Source: Chitinophaga sp. Ak27 (GTDB taxonomy: Bacteria; Bacteroidota; Bacteroidia; Chitinophagales; Chitinophagaceae). Taken from it: a DNA stretch of 64,000 nt. Below, one piece after another: positions 44,970 through 54,307 of this stretch; positions within the stretch are counted from its first letter, which is position 1; every line of letters begins with the position of its first letter. The DNA is taken from the NCBI RefSeq assembly GCF_012726295.1, contig NZ_JABAOB010000001.1, forward strand, positions 434,001-498,000, read 5' to 3'. A model generated the notes under the pieces. It saw only the letters and a list, made by a program, of their open reading frames with translations, was not told the origin of the DNA and searched no databases. The position numbers and the translations under genes were made by a program.

Positions 44970-45689
44970 TTATGCAATAGGCGAGTTTTTGCCATTCAGC
45001 TGTGTAAGCCTGGACTGTTCATCAAAAGAGGCGGTAATCGTATGGCCATTCCAGGTGGCTGTTAACGCTTCCGGCTGTTCTGCAATGGTATAGCCTATCT
45101 GGGTCAGGTAATTGGAGAATGCGTTTTTATGATTCATTTCAAAAAAGCTGATCAATTGGGGAAAAACAGACAGGGGCCGCGCGAGATTATTACGTTCCAC
45201 CTGGTCTACCTGTTCGCCGTTTATAGTAGCCAGCAGAATACCCTGGCCATAATCCGCGAGGTAGTAGGCGCTGGCATCGAATATGCCGGCGGCGATCATA
45301 CCAATGCGGTGAAGTTCGTTTTCTTCCGCATCAAAATCGGGGCGTGTAAACAGGTCGATATTGTGTTGCACACCATATGCTTTCAACTGTAAGGCCTGTT
45401 CGAGTACCGCCGACGGAATGGCCGACTGGGCGTTGGCCCAGGCCCACAACCAGGTCTGAGCGCTATGCGAAAAAGTACCCAGTACCTGCAATGGAAATAC
45501 TTTCCCTTCTCCGAAGCTGATAGTGCCGGCATCCAGGTCGGCATCCCAATTATGTTCGCCTATGACATCGTAAAGATTATGCTGTTTATCGAGACTGGTG
45601 CCGCCGTACTGCTCCAGCAAGCCTTGTACCGTAGTAGCAGGGTTACCGGGGTGAGGGTCTCTTCCTGAAATATATTTTAAAAAACTCAT
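44970..45689 (-). CDS. DUF6882 family protein
   Basis: This 239-residue cytoplasmic protein has the segment LGTFSHSAQTWLWAWANAQSAIP, the signature of DUF6882, followed by a helical part (LEQALQLKAYGVQHNIDLFTRP) and ALTATWNGHTITASFDEQ near the end. The function of the family is unknown; it is often found in tandem near toxin-immunity genes. It is the first gene of a two-gene unit with the ankyrin-SUKH protein. Confidence 0.72.
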   Translation of the reverse strand: MSFLKYISGRDPHPGNPATTVQGLLEQYGGTSLDKQHNLYDVIGEHNWDADLDAGTISFGEGKVFPLQVLGTFSHSAQTWLWAWANAQSAIPSAVLEQALQLKAYGVQHNIDLFTRPDFDAEENELHRIGMIAAGIFDASAYYLADYGQGILLATINGEQVDQVERNNLARPLSVFPQLISFFEMNHKNAFSNYLTQIGYTIAEQPEALTATWNGHTITASFDEQSRLTQLNGKNSPIA

Positions 45690-45799
45690 AGCAGGTCATT
45701 TAGACTGGTTCAAAAATAGGGAAATAAATAGCGCATTCTCTTCGACTTTTTATGTAAGTCTGGCTTTTTTTCCTTAACTTATCTGAAATCCCCCATTAT

Positions 45800-48670
45800 A
45801 TGAGCCTCAAACTGCTACCTTGCCTGGCCATCCTCATGCTATGTGCAGGTTATTTATTCAGCCAAAATCAGAAGATCAGCGGGAAAGTTACCGATGCCGG
45901 GAGCGGCGCACCATTGGAGGGTATTACCGTTAGGGTGAAGTCTGCTCCTAAAGGTACCCAAACCAATAAAGACGGTATTTTCACGCTTGATGCGCCATCA
46001 ACCGGTGTACTTGAATTCAGTTCCGTGGGTTTCAACACCCAGGAAGTGAGCATTAACGGGCGAACGGAAATAAATGTACAACTGGTGCCCGCGGTAGCGG
46101 AGCTTACCCAGGTAGTATTAGTGGGTAGCCGTAGCGGCGGGCGGGCCAAAACAGAAACCCCGGTACCGGTGGATGTGATCAGTGTGAACCAGGCGGGGCT
46201 GCCCAGCGCTAAAATGGAGCTCACCTCCCTGCTCAACGCTGCTGCCCCATCTTTTAACTACAACAAACAAAGCGGCAGTGATGGCGCTGACCAGATAGAC
46301 CTGGCCACGCTGAGGGGATTAGGTCCCGATCAGACACTGGTATTGATCAATGGAAAACGAAGGCATCAAACCGCTTTTGTATCCGTATTTGGTACACGGG
46401 GCCGCGGGAATTCCGGCACTGATCTGAATGCCATTCCAGAATCGGCGATTGACCGGGTAGAAATCCTGCGTGATGGAGCCTCGGCGCAATACGGCTCCGA
46501 CGCTATTGCAGGTGTGATCAATATCATCCTCAAAAAAGATGTGAATCGTCTTACCATCAATACGGGTTATGCCGGTTATTACGATCATAAATTTAATACG
46601 CATTTTAAGAGCAGTTTACAACAGTATGAATCTGCTGGCGCTATCGACGGCAATACCGTTACCATAGGCGCCAACTACGGCTTCCCCATAGGTAAAAATG
46701 GTGGGTTCATTAACCTGTCGGGCAATTTCCTGCGACAGGGAAAAACATTCCGGCAGGTATTGGATACTAATTTAACGAGTGCCGGCGGACTGCCTATCAA
46801 CACCGGCCGGCGCGCTCATGGTGATGGTTCTGTGACCACCGGCGGCGGTATGTTAAATATGGAAATCCCCGTAGCACATAGCAACACTACAGTGTATGCG
46901 TTTGGCGGTTATAATTATAAATCCTCTGACGCTTACGCCTATACGAGAACTTTACATGGCTACAATCCATTAGCCAGTGGGCATCCAAACCGTTTTCCCA
47001 TTACGCAGAAAAATGGCAATGCTATTTTTGTTCCTGGTATTATGGAAAGTATTCCTACGCCTGATGATCTGGCGGATACCATTTTCAACCCGCATATACA
47101 AACACATATACAGGATGCTTCACTGGCTGCCGGCGTAAGAGGTAGCCTGGGAAATAACTGGAAATGGGATCTCAGCAATACGTTGGGCAGAAATGATTTC
47201 CACTTTTATGGCGACAAGACCTTCAATGCTTCCTTGATAGGTACTGCCAGTCCTACTCATTTCGACGATGGCGGTTTTTCCTTCCTGCAAAATACTGCCA
47301 ATCTCACCTTCACCAAAGAAATTCCTCATCTGGGTGCAGGCTTCAACCTTGCGTTGGGAGCAGAATACAGGTATGAAAACTATAAGATTTATGCGGGTGA
47401 AGAAAAATCCTGGCGCAACTTTGACCCGGATACGCTACAGGCCAGCGGTGCACAGGGATTTCCCGGATACCGGCCCTCTGACGCAGTAAATGCCAAACGC
47501 TCCAACATAGCTGGCTATGTAGATGCAGAATGGGATATTACGACGAAGTTCCTGTTGGGCGCTGCGATCAGGGCAGAGAATTACAGCGACTTTGGGTTTA
47601 CCAGCAACTATAAACTGGCAGCCCGTTACAAGGTAGCTCCTCATTTTAATATACGCGGTTCCGTTAGTACCGGTTACCGGGCGCCTTCCCTGCAGCAGAT
47701 CAATTACAGTTCTCAATTTACCAACGTACAGGGGGGACGTATCACAGAAGTAAAAATTGCGCCGAACTACAGCTCAATTACCAAAGCAGCCGGTATTCCT
47801 GATCTGAAGCAGGAAAAATCTGTGAACGCGAGCCTTGGCTTTTCCTGGAAGCCTGTCAATGCGCTGACCATCACCATAGATGGTTATCTCGTAAAAGTGA
47901 AAGACCGTATTGTATTATCCGGTCAATTTGATGCCGGTGATGTTACACTCGATCCGCAATTCCGGGATACGCTCAATGCACTTAGGATCAACAATGCACA
48001 ATTCTTTGCCAATGCTGTTAATACCACCAACTATGGCGTGGATATCGTGATAGACTACAACAAGAAATGGAATGATCAGCACTTCCGGGCGTTGTTTACC
48101 GGCAACCTGCAACATATGAACATCGATAAGATTAATGTACCTGATAAACTGAACGATAGCTATCTGCACCGGGGAGAATTTTTCAGCGAGCGGGAACAAC
48201 ATTTTGTGCTGGCATCTGCGCCGCCGGTGAAGCTGGGCTTAAACCTGGAATATGGCATCCATAAATTTAGTGTGGGCGCGCGCGTTACCTACTACGGTAA
48301 AATTGTGTTGCTGGGATACGGCTTTGCCGGCGATCCGGCGAAAGAAGGTACCGGGCTGCCCGGCGACCCTAACCTGGAGGGCACCGGTATCAGTCCACTT
48401 GTAGCACTGGATAGCGATGGTACCCTGGTACCGGAACAATTCAACTACAATGGCAAAGCAGTGACCGACCTGTATGCCAGCTTCCGGTTTTCTTCACATA
48501 TCAGCTGGTTCCTGGGCGCTGACAATATTTTCAACGTACACCCTGCCCTTGGGTATGTTCCGGGCGCCAAACTGTCTGCCTACGACGGAGAAACCGGCGG
48601 GCCCTGGGATGCTGTGCAGATGGGCTTTAACGGCATACGGCTGTTTACTAAAGTAGCGTTTAGTTTCTAA
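45800..48670 (+). CDS. TonB-dependent receptor with CarboxypepD_reg-like domain
   Basis: The protein has 956 residues. A signal peptide (LPCLAILMLCAGYLFSQ) leads to a CarboxypepD_reg-like domain (ISGKVTDAGSGAPLEGITV, about residues 25-100), then a plug with VVLVGSRSGGRAKTETPVPVDV, GLGPDQTLVLINGKRRH and AIDRVEILRDGASAQYGSDAIAG-type closing, and a barrel of about 700 residues ending in F. There is no SusD partner, so it belongs to the monomeric type that imports siderophores, cobalamin or small glycans. The ligand cannot be inferred. It ends at a strong palindromic terminator. Confidence 0.93.
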   Translation: MSLKLLPCLAILMLCAGYLFSQNQKISGKVTDAGSGAPLEGITVRVKSAPKGTQTNKDGIFTLDAPSTGVLEFSSVGFNTQEVSINGRTEINVQLVPAVAELTQVVLVGSRSGGRAKTETPVPVDVISVNQAGLPSAKMELTSLLNAAAPSFNYNKQSGSDGADQIDLATLRGLGPDQTLVLINGKRRHQTAFVSVFGTRGRGNSGTDLNAIPESAIDRVEILRDGASAQYGSDAIAGVINIILKKDVNRLTINTGYAGYYDHKFNTHFKSSLQQYESAGAIDGNTVTIGANYGFPIGKNGGFINLSGNFLRQGKTFRQVLDTNLTSAGGLPINTGRRAHGDGSVTTGGGMLNMEIPVAHSNTTVYAFGGYNYKSSDAYAYTRTLHGYNPLASGHPNRFPITQKNGNAIFVPGIMESIPTPDDLADTIFNPHIQTHIQDASLAAGVRGSLGNNWKWDLSNTLGRNDFHFYGDKTFNASLIGTASPTHFDDGGFSFLQNTANLTFTKEIPHLGAGFNLALGAEYRYENYKIYAGEEKSWRNFDPDTLQASGAQGFPGYRPSDAVNAKRSNIAGYVDAEWDITTKFLLGAAIRAENYSDFGFTSNYKLAARYKVAPHFNIRGSVSTGYRAPSLQQINYSSQFTNVQGGRITEVKIAPNYSSITKAAGIPDLKQEKSVNASLGFSWKPVNALTITIDGYLVKVKDRIVLSGQFDAGDVTLDPQFRDTLNALRINNAQFFANAVNTTNYGVDIVIDYNKKWNDQHFRALFTGNLQHMNIDKINVPDKLNDSYLHRGEFFSEREQHFVLASAPPVKLGLNLEYGIHKFSVGARVTYYGKIVLLGYGFAGDPAKEGTGLPGDPNLEGTGISPLVALDSDGTLVPEQFNYNGKAVTDLYASFRFSSHISWFLGADNIFNVHPALGYVPGAKLSAYDGETGGPWDAVQMGFNGIRLFTKVAFSF

Positions 48671-48690
48671 AATAGTATTTTATCTTGCCG

Positions 48691-48732
48691 GGAAAGGAGC
48701 CAAGCATTTTATAAAATGCTTGGCTCCTTTCC
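48691..48732. terminator. 42-nt perfect palindrome, terminator
   Basis: The two 21-nt halves are exact reverse complements, beginning GGAAAGGAGCCAAGC and ending GCTTGGCTCCTTTCC. The stem is the longest exact one in the window. It sits 20 nt after the TonB receptor stop and before the mutasome promoter, so it isolates the two units. Confidence 0.85.
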
Positions 48733-48812
48733 TATTTGGTTTCTTTACGATCCTGGCTAAAGGCTTCTCTCTTAATTACTATCAAAAGAGGAAAAATAAT
48801 ATTCAATACAAA

Positions 48813-48859
48813 CTAAAATAATTAGTATTTTTGCTAAAATAATTAGCTAATAACTTTAG
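48813..48859 (+). promoter_or_regulatory. Three tandem CTAA-N5-TTAG dyads at the imuA promoter
   Basis: CTAAAATAATTAG occurs at 48813-48825 and again, identically, at 48834-48846, a 21-bp period, which is two helical turns. A third copy with the same half-sites, CTAATAACTTTAG, follows directly at 48847-48859, two nt before the imuA start. The gap between the first two dyads is TATTTTTG, an exact match to the Bacteroidota -7 element. A repressor bound here would cover the promoter. A LexA-type SOS repressor is the obvious candidate because imuA-imuB-dnaE2 operons are SOS-controlled elsewhere. Confidence 0.75.
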
Positions 48860-48861
48860 AG

Positions 48862-49596
48862 ATGCCTACCACGAAAGCAGATATCATCGCACAGTTGCAA
48901 AAAGATATTCTTCTTTTACAGGGGCACCAGCCGACATTAAATAATGCCGCGGTGGATGTAGGACTTGGGCCGTTGAGAGAAGCTTTTCCGGGAGGAATAT
49001 TTCCCACCGGTCATATACATGAATTGATCAGCATGGGTGCTGAGGACGCAGCGGCCACTTCGGGTTTTCTTAGTGGCATACTGGGTTGCCTGATGCAGGA
49101 CGGTGGTATTTGTATCTGGATCAGCACCAACAGGATGATATTCCCACCGGCTCTACAGCATTTTGGTATTGCACCTGACCAGGTGGTTTTTGTAGATGTA
49201 TCCCGCGATAAAGACGCTTTGTGGGCAATGGAAGAAGCATTGAAATGTAATGGACTGGCAGCAGTAGTGGGCGAGCTGAAAGAAATCAGTTTTACTGCCT
49301 CCCGGCGTTTGCAACTGGCGGTAGAGCAAAGTAAAGTGACAGGCTTTGTGCACCGGCATCAGCCACGACAGTTGACCAGCACCACCTGTGTGGCCCGGTG
49401 GCAGATTACGCCCCTGGTGAGTGAACAGGAAGAGCGCATGCCCGGACCGGGCTTTCCTTCCTGGCAGGTAGCGCTGTTGAAAATGCGCAGTGGCAAGCCT
49501 GGCTCCTGGCGGCTTACCTGGTATGATAACTGCTTTCATACCATTCGTGAAGCCATTACTGCACTTCCACAAACCCCGCTTCGTAAAATAGGATAA
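48862..49596 (+). CDS. imuA: ImuA, RecA-like mutasome component
   Basis: The 244-residue protein resembles ImuA/SulA-like proteins: LREAFPGGIFPTGHIHELIS, then GFLSGILGCLMQDGGICIWIS and LAAVVGELKEISFTASRRLQLAVEQS. The fold is RecA-like, but the normal Walker A Gly-Lys-Thr is replaced by GAEDAAATSG, as often seen in this family. ImuA helps load or regulate the error-prone polymerase at DNA damage. It is the first gene of the three-gene operon, one base ahead of imuB, and directly follows the tandem operators. Confidence 0.93.
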   Translation: MPTTKADIIAQLQKDILLLQGHQPTLNNAAVDVGLGPLREAFPGGIFPTGHIHELISMGAEDAAATSGFLSGILGCLMQDGGICIWISTNRMIFPPALQHFGIAPDQVVFVDVSRDKDALWAMEEALKCNGLAAVVGELKEISFTASRRLQLAVEQSKVTGFVHRHQPRQLTSTTCVARWQITPLVSEQEERMPGPGFPSWQVALLKMRSGKPGSWRLTWYDNCFHTIREAITALPQTPLRKIG

Positions 49597-49597
49597 T

Positions 49598-51100
49598 ATG
49601 CCGGCCCGCTTTATTGCCATATGGTTCCGCCATTTACAAACGGATTGGTTCACCCGCCGGCAGCCGGAATTGCGCGAAGTACCTTTTGTGCTGGCTGCGC
49701 CGGATCATGGCCGGATGAAAATTACTGCTGCCAACATCCCAGCACAAGCCCAGGGAATTGATACAGGCATGGCGGTGGCAGATGCCCGCGCCCTGGTACC
49801 CTCCTTACAGGTATTGGATGAAGTGCCCGGTCTACCTGAAAAATTACTGACCGCACTGGGGCACTGGTGTATACGTTATACGCCAGTAGCAGCCATAGAT
49901 CCGCCCGATGGACTGATACTGGATATTTCAGGGTGTTCACACCTCTGGGGCGGCGAAGTACCTTACCTGGAAGACATGCGCTCCCGGCTGAGAGAGTTTG
50001 GCTATGATGTAAGGGCTGCCATCGCCGACACCATCGGCGCCGCCTGGGCAGTAGCCCGCTATGGACGGGTAACACCGGTAGTGCCTCCATATGAACAACG
50101 GGCCCACCTTTTACCCCTGCCTCCGGCTGCATTGCGACTGGACCCGGAAGTACTAGACCGCTTACATAAATTGGGACTTTACCAGGTAAGCAGTTTCATT
50201 AACATGCCCAAATCCGCTCTGCGCCGGCGCTTCGGGCAAAGCCTGCTGCAACGGCTGGACCAGGCGCTGGGCATGGAACCCGAAATTCCTATGCCACTGC
50301 AACGCCCGGAGCCTTATGAAGAACGGCTGCCCTGCCTGGAACCTATTATGACCGCCACCGGCATCACCATTGCCCTGGAACGGCTGCTGGAAGCACTTTG
50401 CGGACGATTGCAAAAAGAAGAAAAGGGACTGCGTAATGCCCGGCTCAAATGTTACCGGGTAGACAACGAGGTACAGGAGGTGAGTATCGGCACCAATCGT
50501 CCTTCTCACAACAGCCGGCATCTCTTTAAACTGTTTGACCAGCATATCTCGCAGATTGCGCCGGGGCTGGGCATCGAGTTATTTGTGCTGGAAGCTTCGA
50601 GGGTGGAAGGGGTATCAACAGCCCAGGAAGCGCTGTGGTCACGCGCCGGCAACCTCGACGACAGGATGGTAGCCGAACTGCTCGACCGCCTTACCGGGAA
50701 AATAGGCGCCGGTATTGTACACCGGTATTTGCCCGATCAGCATCACTGGCCGGAACGTTCTTTCAAACAAGCGCCCAGCCTGCAGGAGAGCCCGGACATT
50801 GCCTGGAGAACAGACCGCCCAAGACCTATCCGGCTATTACCGGAACCCGCGCTCATTGAAGTATCCGCTCCCATTCCGGATTATCCGCCTATGCTGTTTC
50901 GCTACAAAGGAGAACTGCACCGCGTAAAAAAAGCGGACGGCCCCGAACGCGTAGAACGGGAATGGTGGCTGGAAACAGGCGTCCACCGCGATTATTATTG
51001 TGTAGAGGATGAAAAAGGCCAGCGCTACTGGCTTTTCCGGCTAGGACACTATGATGTAGACCAGCCGCACCAATGGTTTATCCATGGATTTTTTGCGTGA
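49598..51100 (+). CDS. imuB: ImuB, Y-family polymerase-like mutasome protein
   Basis: The product has 500 residues with the Y-family fold: IAIWFRHLQTDWF at the start, ITAANIPAQAQGIDTGMAVADARAL, LDISGCSHLWGG and a helix-hairpin-helix zone (LHKLGLYQVSSFINMPKSALRRRFG). The catalytic acidic residues of DinB polymerases (Asp in the first motif and the SIDE-type DE pair) are not preserved, so, like other ImuB proteins, it is probably non-catalytic. It bridges the beta clamp, ImuA and DnaE2. Translation is likely coupled to imuA (one base between them). Confidence 0.94.
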   Translation: MPARFIAIWFRHLQTDWFTRRQPELREVPFVLAAPDHGRMKITAANIPAQAQGIDTGMAVADARALVPSLQVLDEVPGLPEKLLTALGHWCIRYTPVAAIDPPDGLILDISGCSHLWGGEVPYLEDMRSRLREFGYDVRAAIADTIGAAWAVARYGRVTPVVPPYEQRAHLLPLPPAALRLDPEVLDRLHKLGLYQVSSFINMPKSALRRRFGQSLLQRLDQALGMEPEIPMPLQRPEPYEERLPCLEPIMTATGITIALERLLEALCGRLQKEEKGLRNARLKCYRVDNEVQEVSIGTNRPSHNSRHLFKLFDQHISQIAPGLGIELFVLEASRVEGVSTAQEALWSRAGNLDDRMVAELLDRLTGKIGAGIVHRYLPDQHHWPERSFKQAPSLQESPDIAWRTDRPRPIRLLPEPALIEVSAPIPDYPPMLFRYKGELHRVKKADGPERVEREWWLETGVHRDYYCVEDEKGQRYWLFRLGHYDVDQPHQWFIHGFFA

Positions 51101-51118
51101 AGAATGAAATAGCAGCGT

Positions 51119-54100
51119 ATGCATTACACAGAGTTACAAGTTACCACCAACTTCAGCTTCTTACGTGGCGGTTCTCATCCAGAGGAACTGGTAGAGCAGG
51201 CTATAGAACTGGGCTATACGGCCATTGCCATTACAGACATCAACAGCCTGGCGGGCATTGTACGTGCACATACTGCGGCAAAGGAACAGCATATACGTAT
51301 TATTCCCGGCTGCCAGCTCCAGCTGCTGGACGGCCCCAGCCTGCTGGCCTACCCCACTAACCAGGATGCTTACAGCCGCCTATCGGCCCTACTGACGAAA
51401 GGAAACCTCCGGGCAGAAAAAGGACAATGCCACCTGTACAAAGCAGATGTATATGAACATGCCGAAGGGATGATCTTTATTGCCCTGGCGCCAACAGCCC
51501 TCAATGCCAGTTTCGACTACGAAAATACCTTTAAAAACTCCCTGCAGGAATACCGCAAAGCGCTGGGCAAACAGCTATACCTGGCAGCTACCCGCACTTA
51601 CCAGGGAGATGATTTTAAAAAACTATTCCGGCTTTCACAGCTGTCAGAAAAAATGCATATCCCCCTGGTGGCTACCAACGATGTACACTACCATCATCCC
51701 GAACGCAGGCAGCTACAGGATATCCTTACCTGCATCCGGGAAAAATGTACCATCTACAATGCCGGCTACCGGCTACACGAAAATGCAGAACGATACCTGA
51801 AACCTCCACAGGAAATGCAACGACTATTCCGGCAATATCCCGATGCCATCCGTCGCGCACAGGAAATAGCCCAGGCCTGCCAGTTCTCCCTCAGCACTCT
51901 CCGGTATATCTACCCGGAAGAACTCACCAGCGAAGGGCGTACCCCACAGGAAGAACTGGTATACTTAACCTGGAATGGCGCTGTTGAAAAATTAGGAAAC
52001 GATATTCCTGCCGGCATAAAAAAAGATATCCAACGCGAACTGTCCTTTATCGAAGAGATGAATTATGCCTCCTATTTCCTGACAGTATACGATATCGTGA
52101 GATTTGCCCGCAGCCAGGATATACTTTGCCAGGGACGCGGCTCCGCGGCTAATTCTGCGGTTTGCTTCTGCCTGGGCATTACGTCTGTTAATCCCACCAA
52201 ATTCGACTTACTCTTTGAACGCTTTCTTTCTTCTGCCCGTAACGAGCCACCGGATATTGATGTAGACTTTGAACATGAACGCCGGGAAGAAGTCATTCAA
52301 TACATCTACAATAAATATGGGCGTGACCGGGCCGCTATTGTGGCTACTGTTACACAGCTACAGCGCAAAGGGGCTGTTCGTGATGTTGGAAAGGCCATGG
52401 GATTATCGGTAGATATGATTAACCGGTTGTCTGATACGATGTGGGAACTGAATGATGAATGGTATGAAGGCAAACAGCTGTCCAGTCAGGGCTTTAACCC
52501 GGCAGATCCTCATCTGCGCAAAGTGCTGGAATTAACCGATCAGCTGATCGGCTTTCCCCGCCAGCTGGGACAACATACCGGTGGCTTCATTATCACCCAG
52601 GGAAAATTATCAGACCTGTGCCCGCTGCTGAATGCCCGTATGGAAAACAGGATCAATATTGAGTGGAATAAAGATGATATTGAATCCCTGGGATTCCTGA
52701 AGGTAGATGTATTGGGCCTGGGCATGCTTACCTGTATCCGCAAAGCGTTTCACCTGGCCCATGATCACTATGATCTTCATCTCACGTTAGCCAATATTCC
52801 CCAGGATGATAAGGCGGTGTATGACATGGTGAGTCATGCCGATACCATTGGCGTATTCCAGATAGAAAGCAGGGCCCAGCAGTCGATGCTGCCCCGGTTA
52901 AGGCCTAACAAATTTTATGACCTGGTGATCGAAGTGGCGATTGTACGTCCGGGTCCTATACAGGGCGACATGGTACATCCTTACCTGCGCAGACGGAATG
53001 GAGAAGAAAAGGTTTCTTATCCTAAACCTGAGCTAATTCCTATACTGGAAAAAACATTAGGCGTACCATTATTCCAGGAACAGGCCATGAAAATTGCCAT
53101 GGTAGCGGCCCGCTTTACCGCATCGGAAGCCGATGAACTGCGACGCAGCATGGCTACTTTCAAATCCGGCGGCCAGGTTAGTAAGTTCAGGAAAAAACTG
53201 GTAGATGGCATGGTACAAAATGGATATGATACGGAATATGCGCAGCGTATTTTCAAACAGCTGGAAGGCTTTGGCAGTTATGGTTTCCCCGAGAGTCATG
53301 CTGTATCCTTTGCGTTGCTGGTTTATGTATCTTCCTGGCTAAAATGTTATTACCCGGATGTATTTGCCTGTGCATTGCTCAACAGCTTACCAATGGGTTT
53401 TTACCAGCCGGCGCAAATCGTTATTGATGCCCGGAAGCATGGGGTTAAAGTAAGGCCGGTAGATATAAATTTTTCTTTGTGGGACAATACCCTGGAGGAA
53501 CATTCCGGTAAATACCGGGCTATGCGCCTGGGTTTCCGCCAGGTAAAAGGCATCAAAGAGGAAGATATTGCCGGCCTGCTTTCTGGCCGTACCTCGCATT
53601 ACCAGAGCATTCCGGCGCTCCGGGAAGCGGGCGTGCCCCACACTACCCTGGAAAAGCTGGCAGATGCCGATGCCTTCAATTCTATTGGACTCAATCGCCG
53701 CCGGGCATTGTGGGAAGTATCCGCCCTGCATGACCGTCCAACAGGCATGTTTACCGGGCAAACAGCGGAAAGCACCGCGGAAACCGGTGTACAATTACCT
53801 GAAATGACGGCCGCCGAACAGGTGATTCATGACTACGGCGCCTTATCGCTTTCATTAAAAGCCCACCCCGTGAGCTTTGTCCGGGAGAAGCTCAACTTAT
53901 TGCAGGTGCTGACGGCCAAAGACCTGGAATATATGGATGATGGAGCTTTCGTAAAAGTAGCGGGACTTGTACTCGTACGGCAAAGGCCCGGTACAGCCAG
54001 CGGGGTTTGTTTTATTACCATGGAAGATGAAACCGGCTGCTGCAACCTGGTGGTCTTTGAAAAACTGTTTACCCATTACCGTAAAGAAATCGTGCAATCA

Positions 54101-54301
54101 CGTTTGCTCATGGTAGAAGGTAAATTACAACGGGAAGGCGAAGTGGTGCATGTAGTGGTACAACATTGTTATAATTTCACCAAACTGCTGCAACGCTTAA
54201 TTCCTACAGGTGCTGAGGCGCCTGCCAGCGCTACTCCTGCCGTTGGCAAGGACCAACCGCAGCAAGGAAAAATTTTCCCGGAGGGCAGAAACTTCAGGTG
54301 A
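51119..54301 (+). CDS. dnaE2: DnaE2, error-prone DNA polymerase III alpha subunit
   Basis: The 1060-residue protein begins with a PHP domain (ELQVTTNFSFLRGGSHPEEL, AIAITDINSLAGI). The polymerase active site has the PDIDVDFEHERREEV motif with catalytic Asp residues; the fingers and thumb parts include GRGSAANSAVCFCLGIT and FGSYGFPESHAVSFALLVY. An OB-fold segment lies near residue 930. Length is typical of DnaE2 rather than the replicative DnaE1. It copies across lesions and makes induced mutations, in complex with ImuA and ImuB encoded just upstream. It ends 6 nt before the convergent GIY-YIG gene. Confidence 0.95.
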   Translation: MHYTELQVTTNFSFLRGGSHPEELVEQAIELGYTAIAITDINSLAGIVRAHTAAKEQHIRIIPGCQLQLLDGPSLLAYPTNQDAYSRLSALLTKGNLRAEKGQCHLYKADVYEHAEGMIFIALAPTALNASFDYENTFKNSLQEYRKALGKQLYLAATRTYQGDDFKKLFRLSQLSEKMHIPLVATNDVHYHHPERRQLQDILTCIREKCTIYNAGYRLHENAERYLKPPQEMQRLFRQYPDAIRRAQEIAQACQFSLSTLRYIYPEELTSEGRTPQEELVYLTWNGAVEKLGNDIPAGIKKDIQRELSFIEEMNYASYFLTVYDIVRFARSQDILCQGRGSAANSAVCFCLGITSVNPTKFDLLFERFLSSARNEPPDIDVDFEHERREEVIQYIYNKYGRDRAAIVATVTQLQRKGAVRDVGKAMGLSVDMINRLSDTMWELNDEWYEGKQLSSQGFNPADPHLRKVLELTDQLIGFPRQLGQHTGGFIITQGKLSDLCPLLNARMENRINIEWNKDDIESLGFLKVDVLGLGMLTCIRKAFHLAHDHYDLHLTLANIPQDDKAVYDMVSHADTIGVFQIESRAQQSMLPRLRPNKFYDLVIEVAIVRPGPIQGDMVHPYLRRRNGEEKVSYPKPELIPILEKTLGVPLFQEQAMKIAMVAARFTASEADELRRSMATFKSGGQVSKFRKKLVDGMVQNGYDTEYAQRIFKQLEGFGSYGFPESHAVSFALLVYVSSWLKCYYPDVFACALLNSLPMGFYQPAQIVIDARKHGVKVRPVDINFSLWDNTLEEHSGKYRAMRLGFRQVKGIKEEDIAGLLSGRTSHYQSIPALREAGVPHTTLEKLADADAFNSIGLNRRRALWEVSALHDRPTGMFTGQTAESTAETGVQLPEMTAAEQVIHDYGALSLSLKAHPVSFVREKLNLLQVLTAKDLEYMDDGAFVKVAGLVLVRQRPGTASGVCFITMEDETGCCNLVVFEKLFTHYRKEIVQSRLLMVEGKLQREGEVVHVVVQHCYNFTKLLQRLIPTGAEAPASATPAVGKDQPQQGKIFPEGRNFR

Positions 54302-54307
54302 TGTTGG

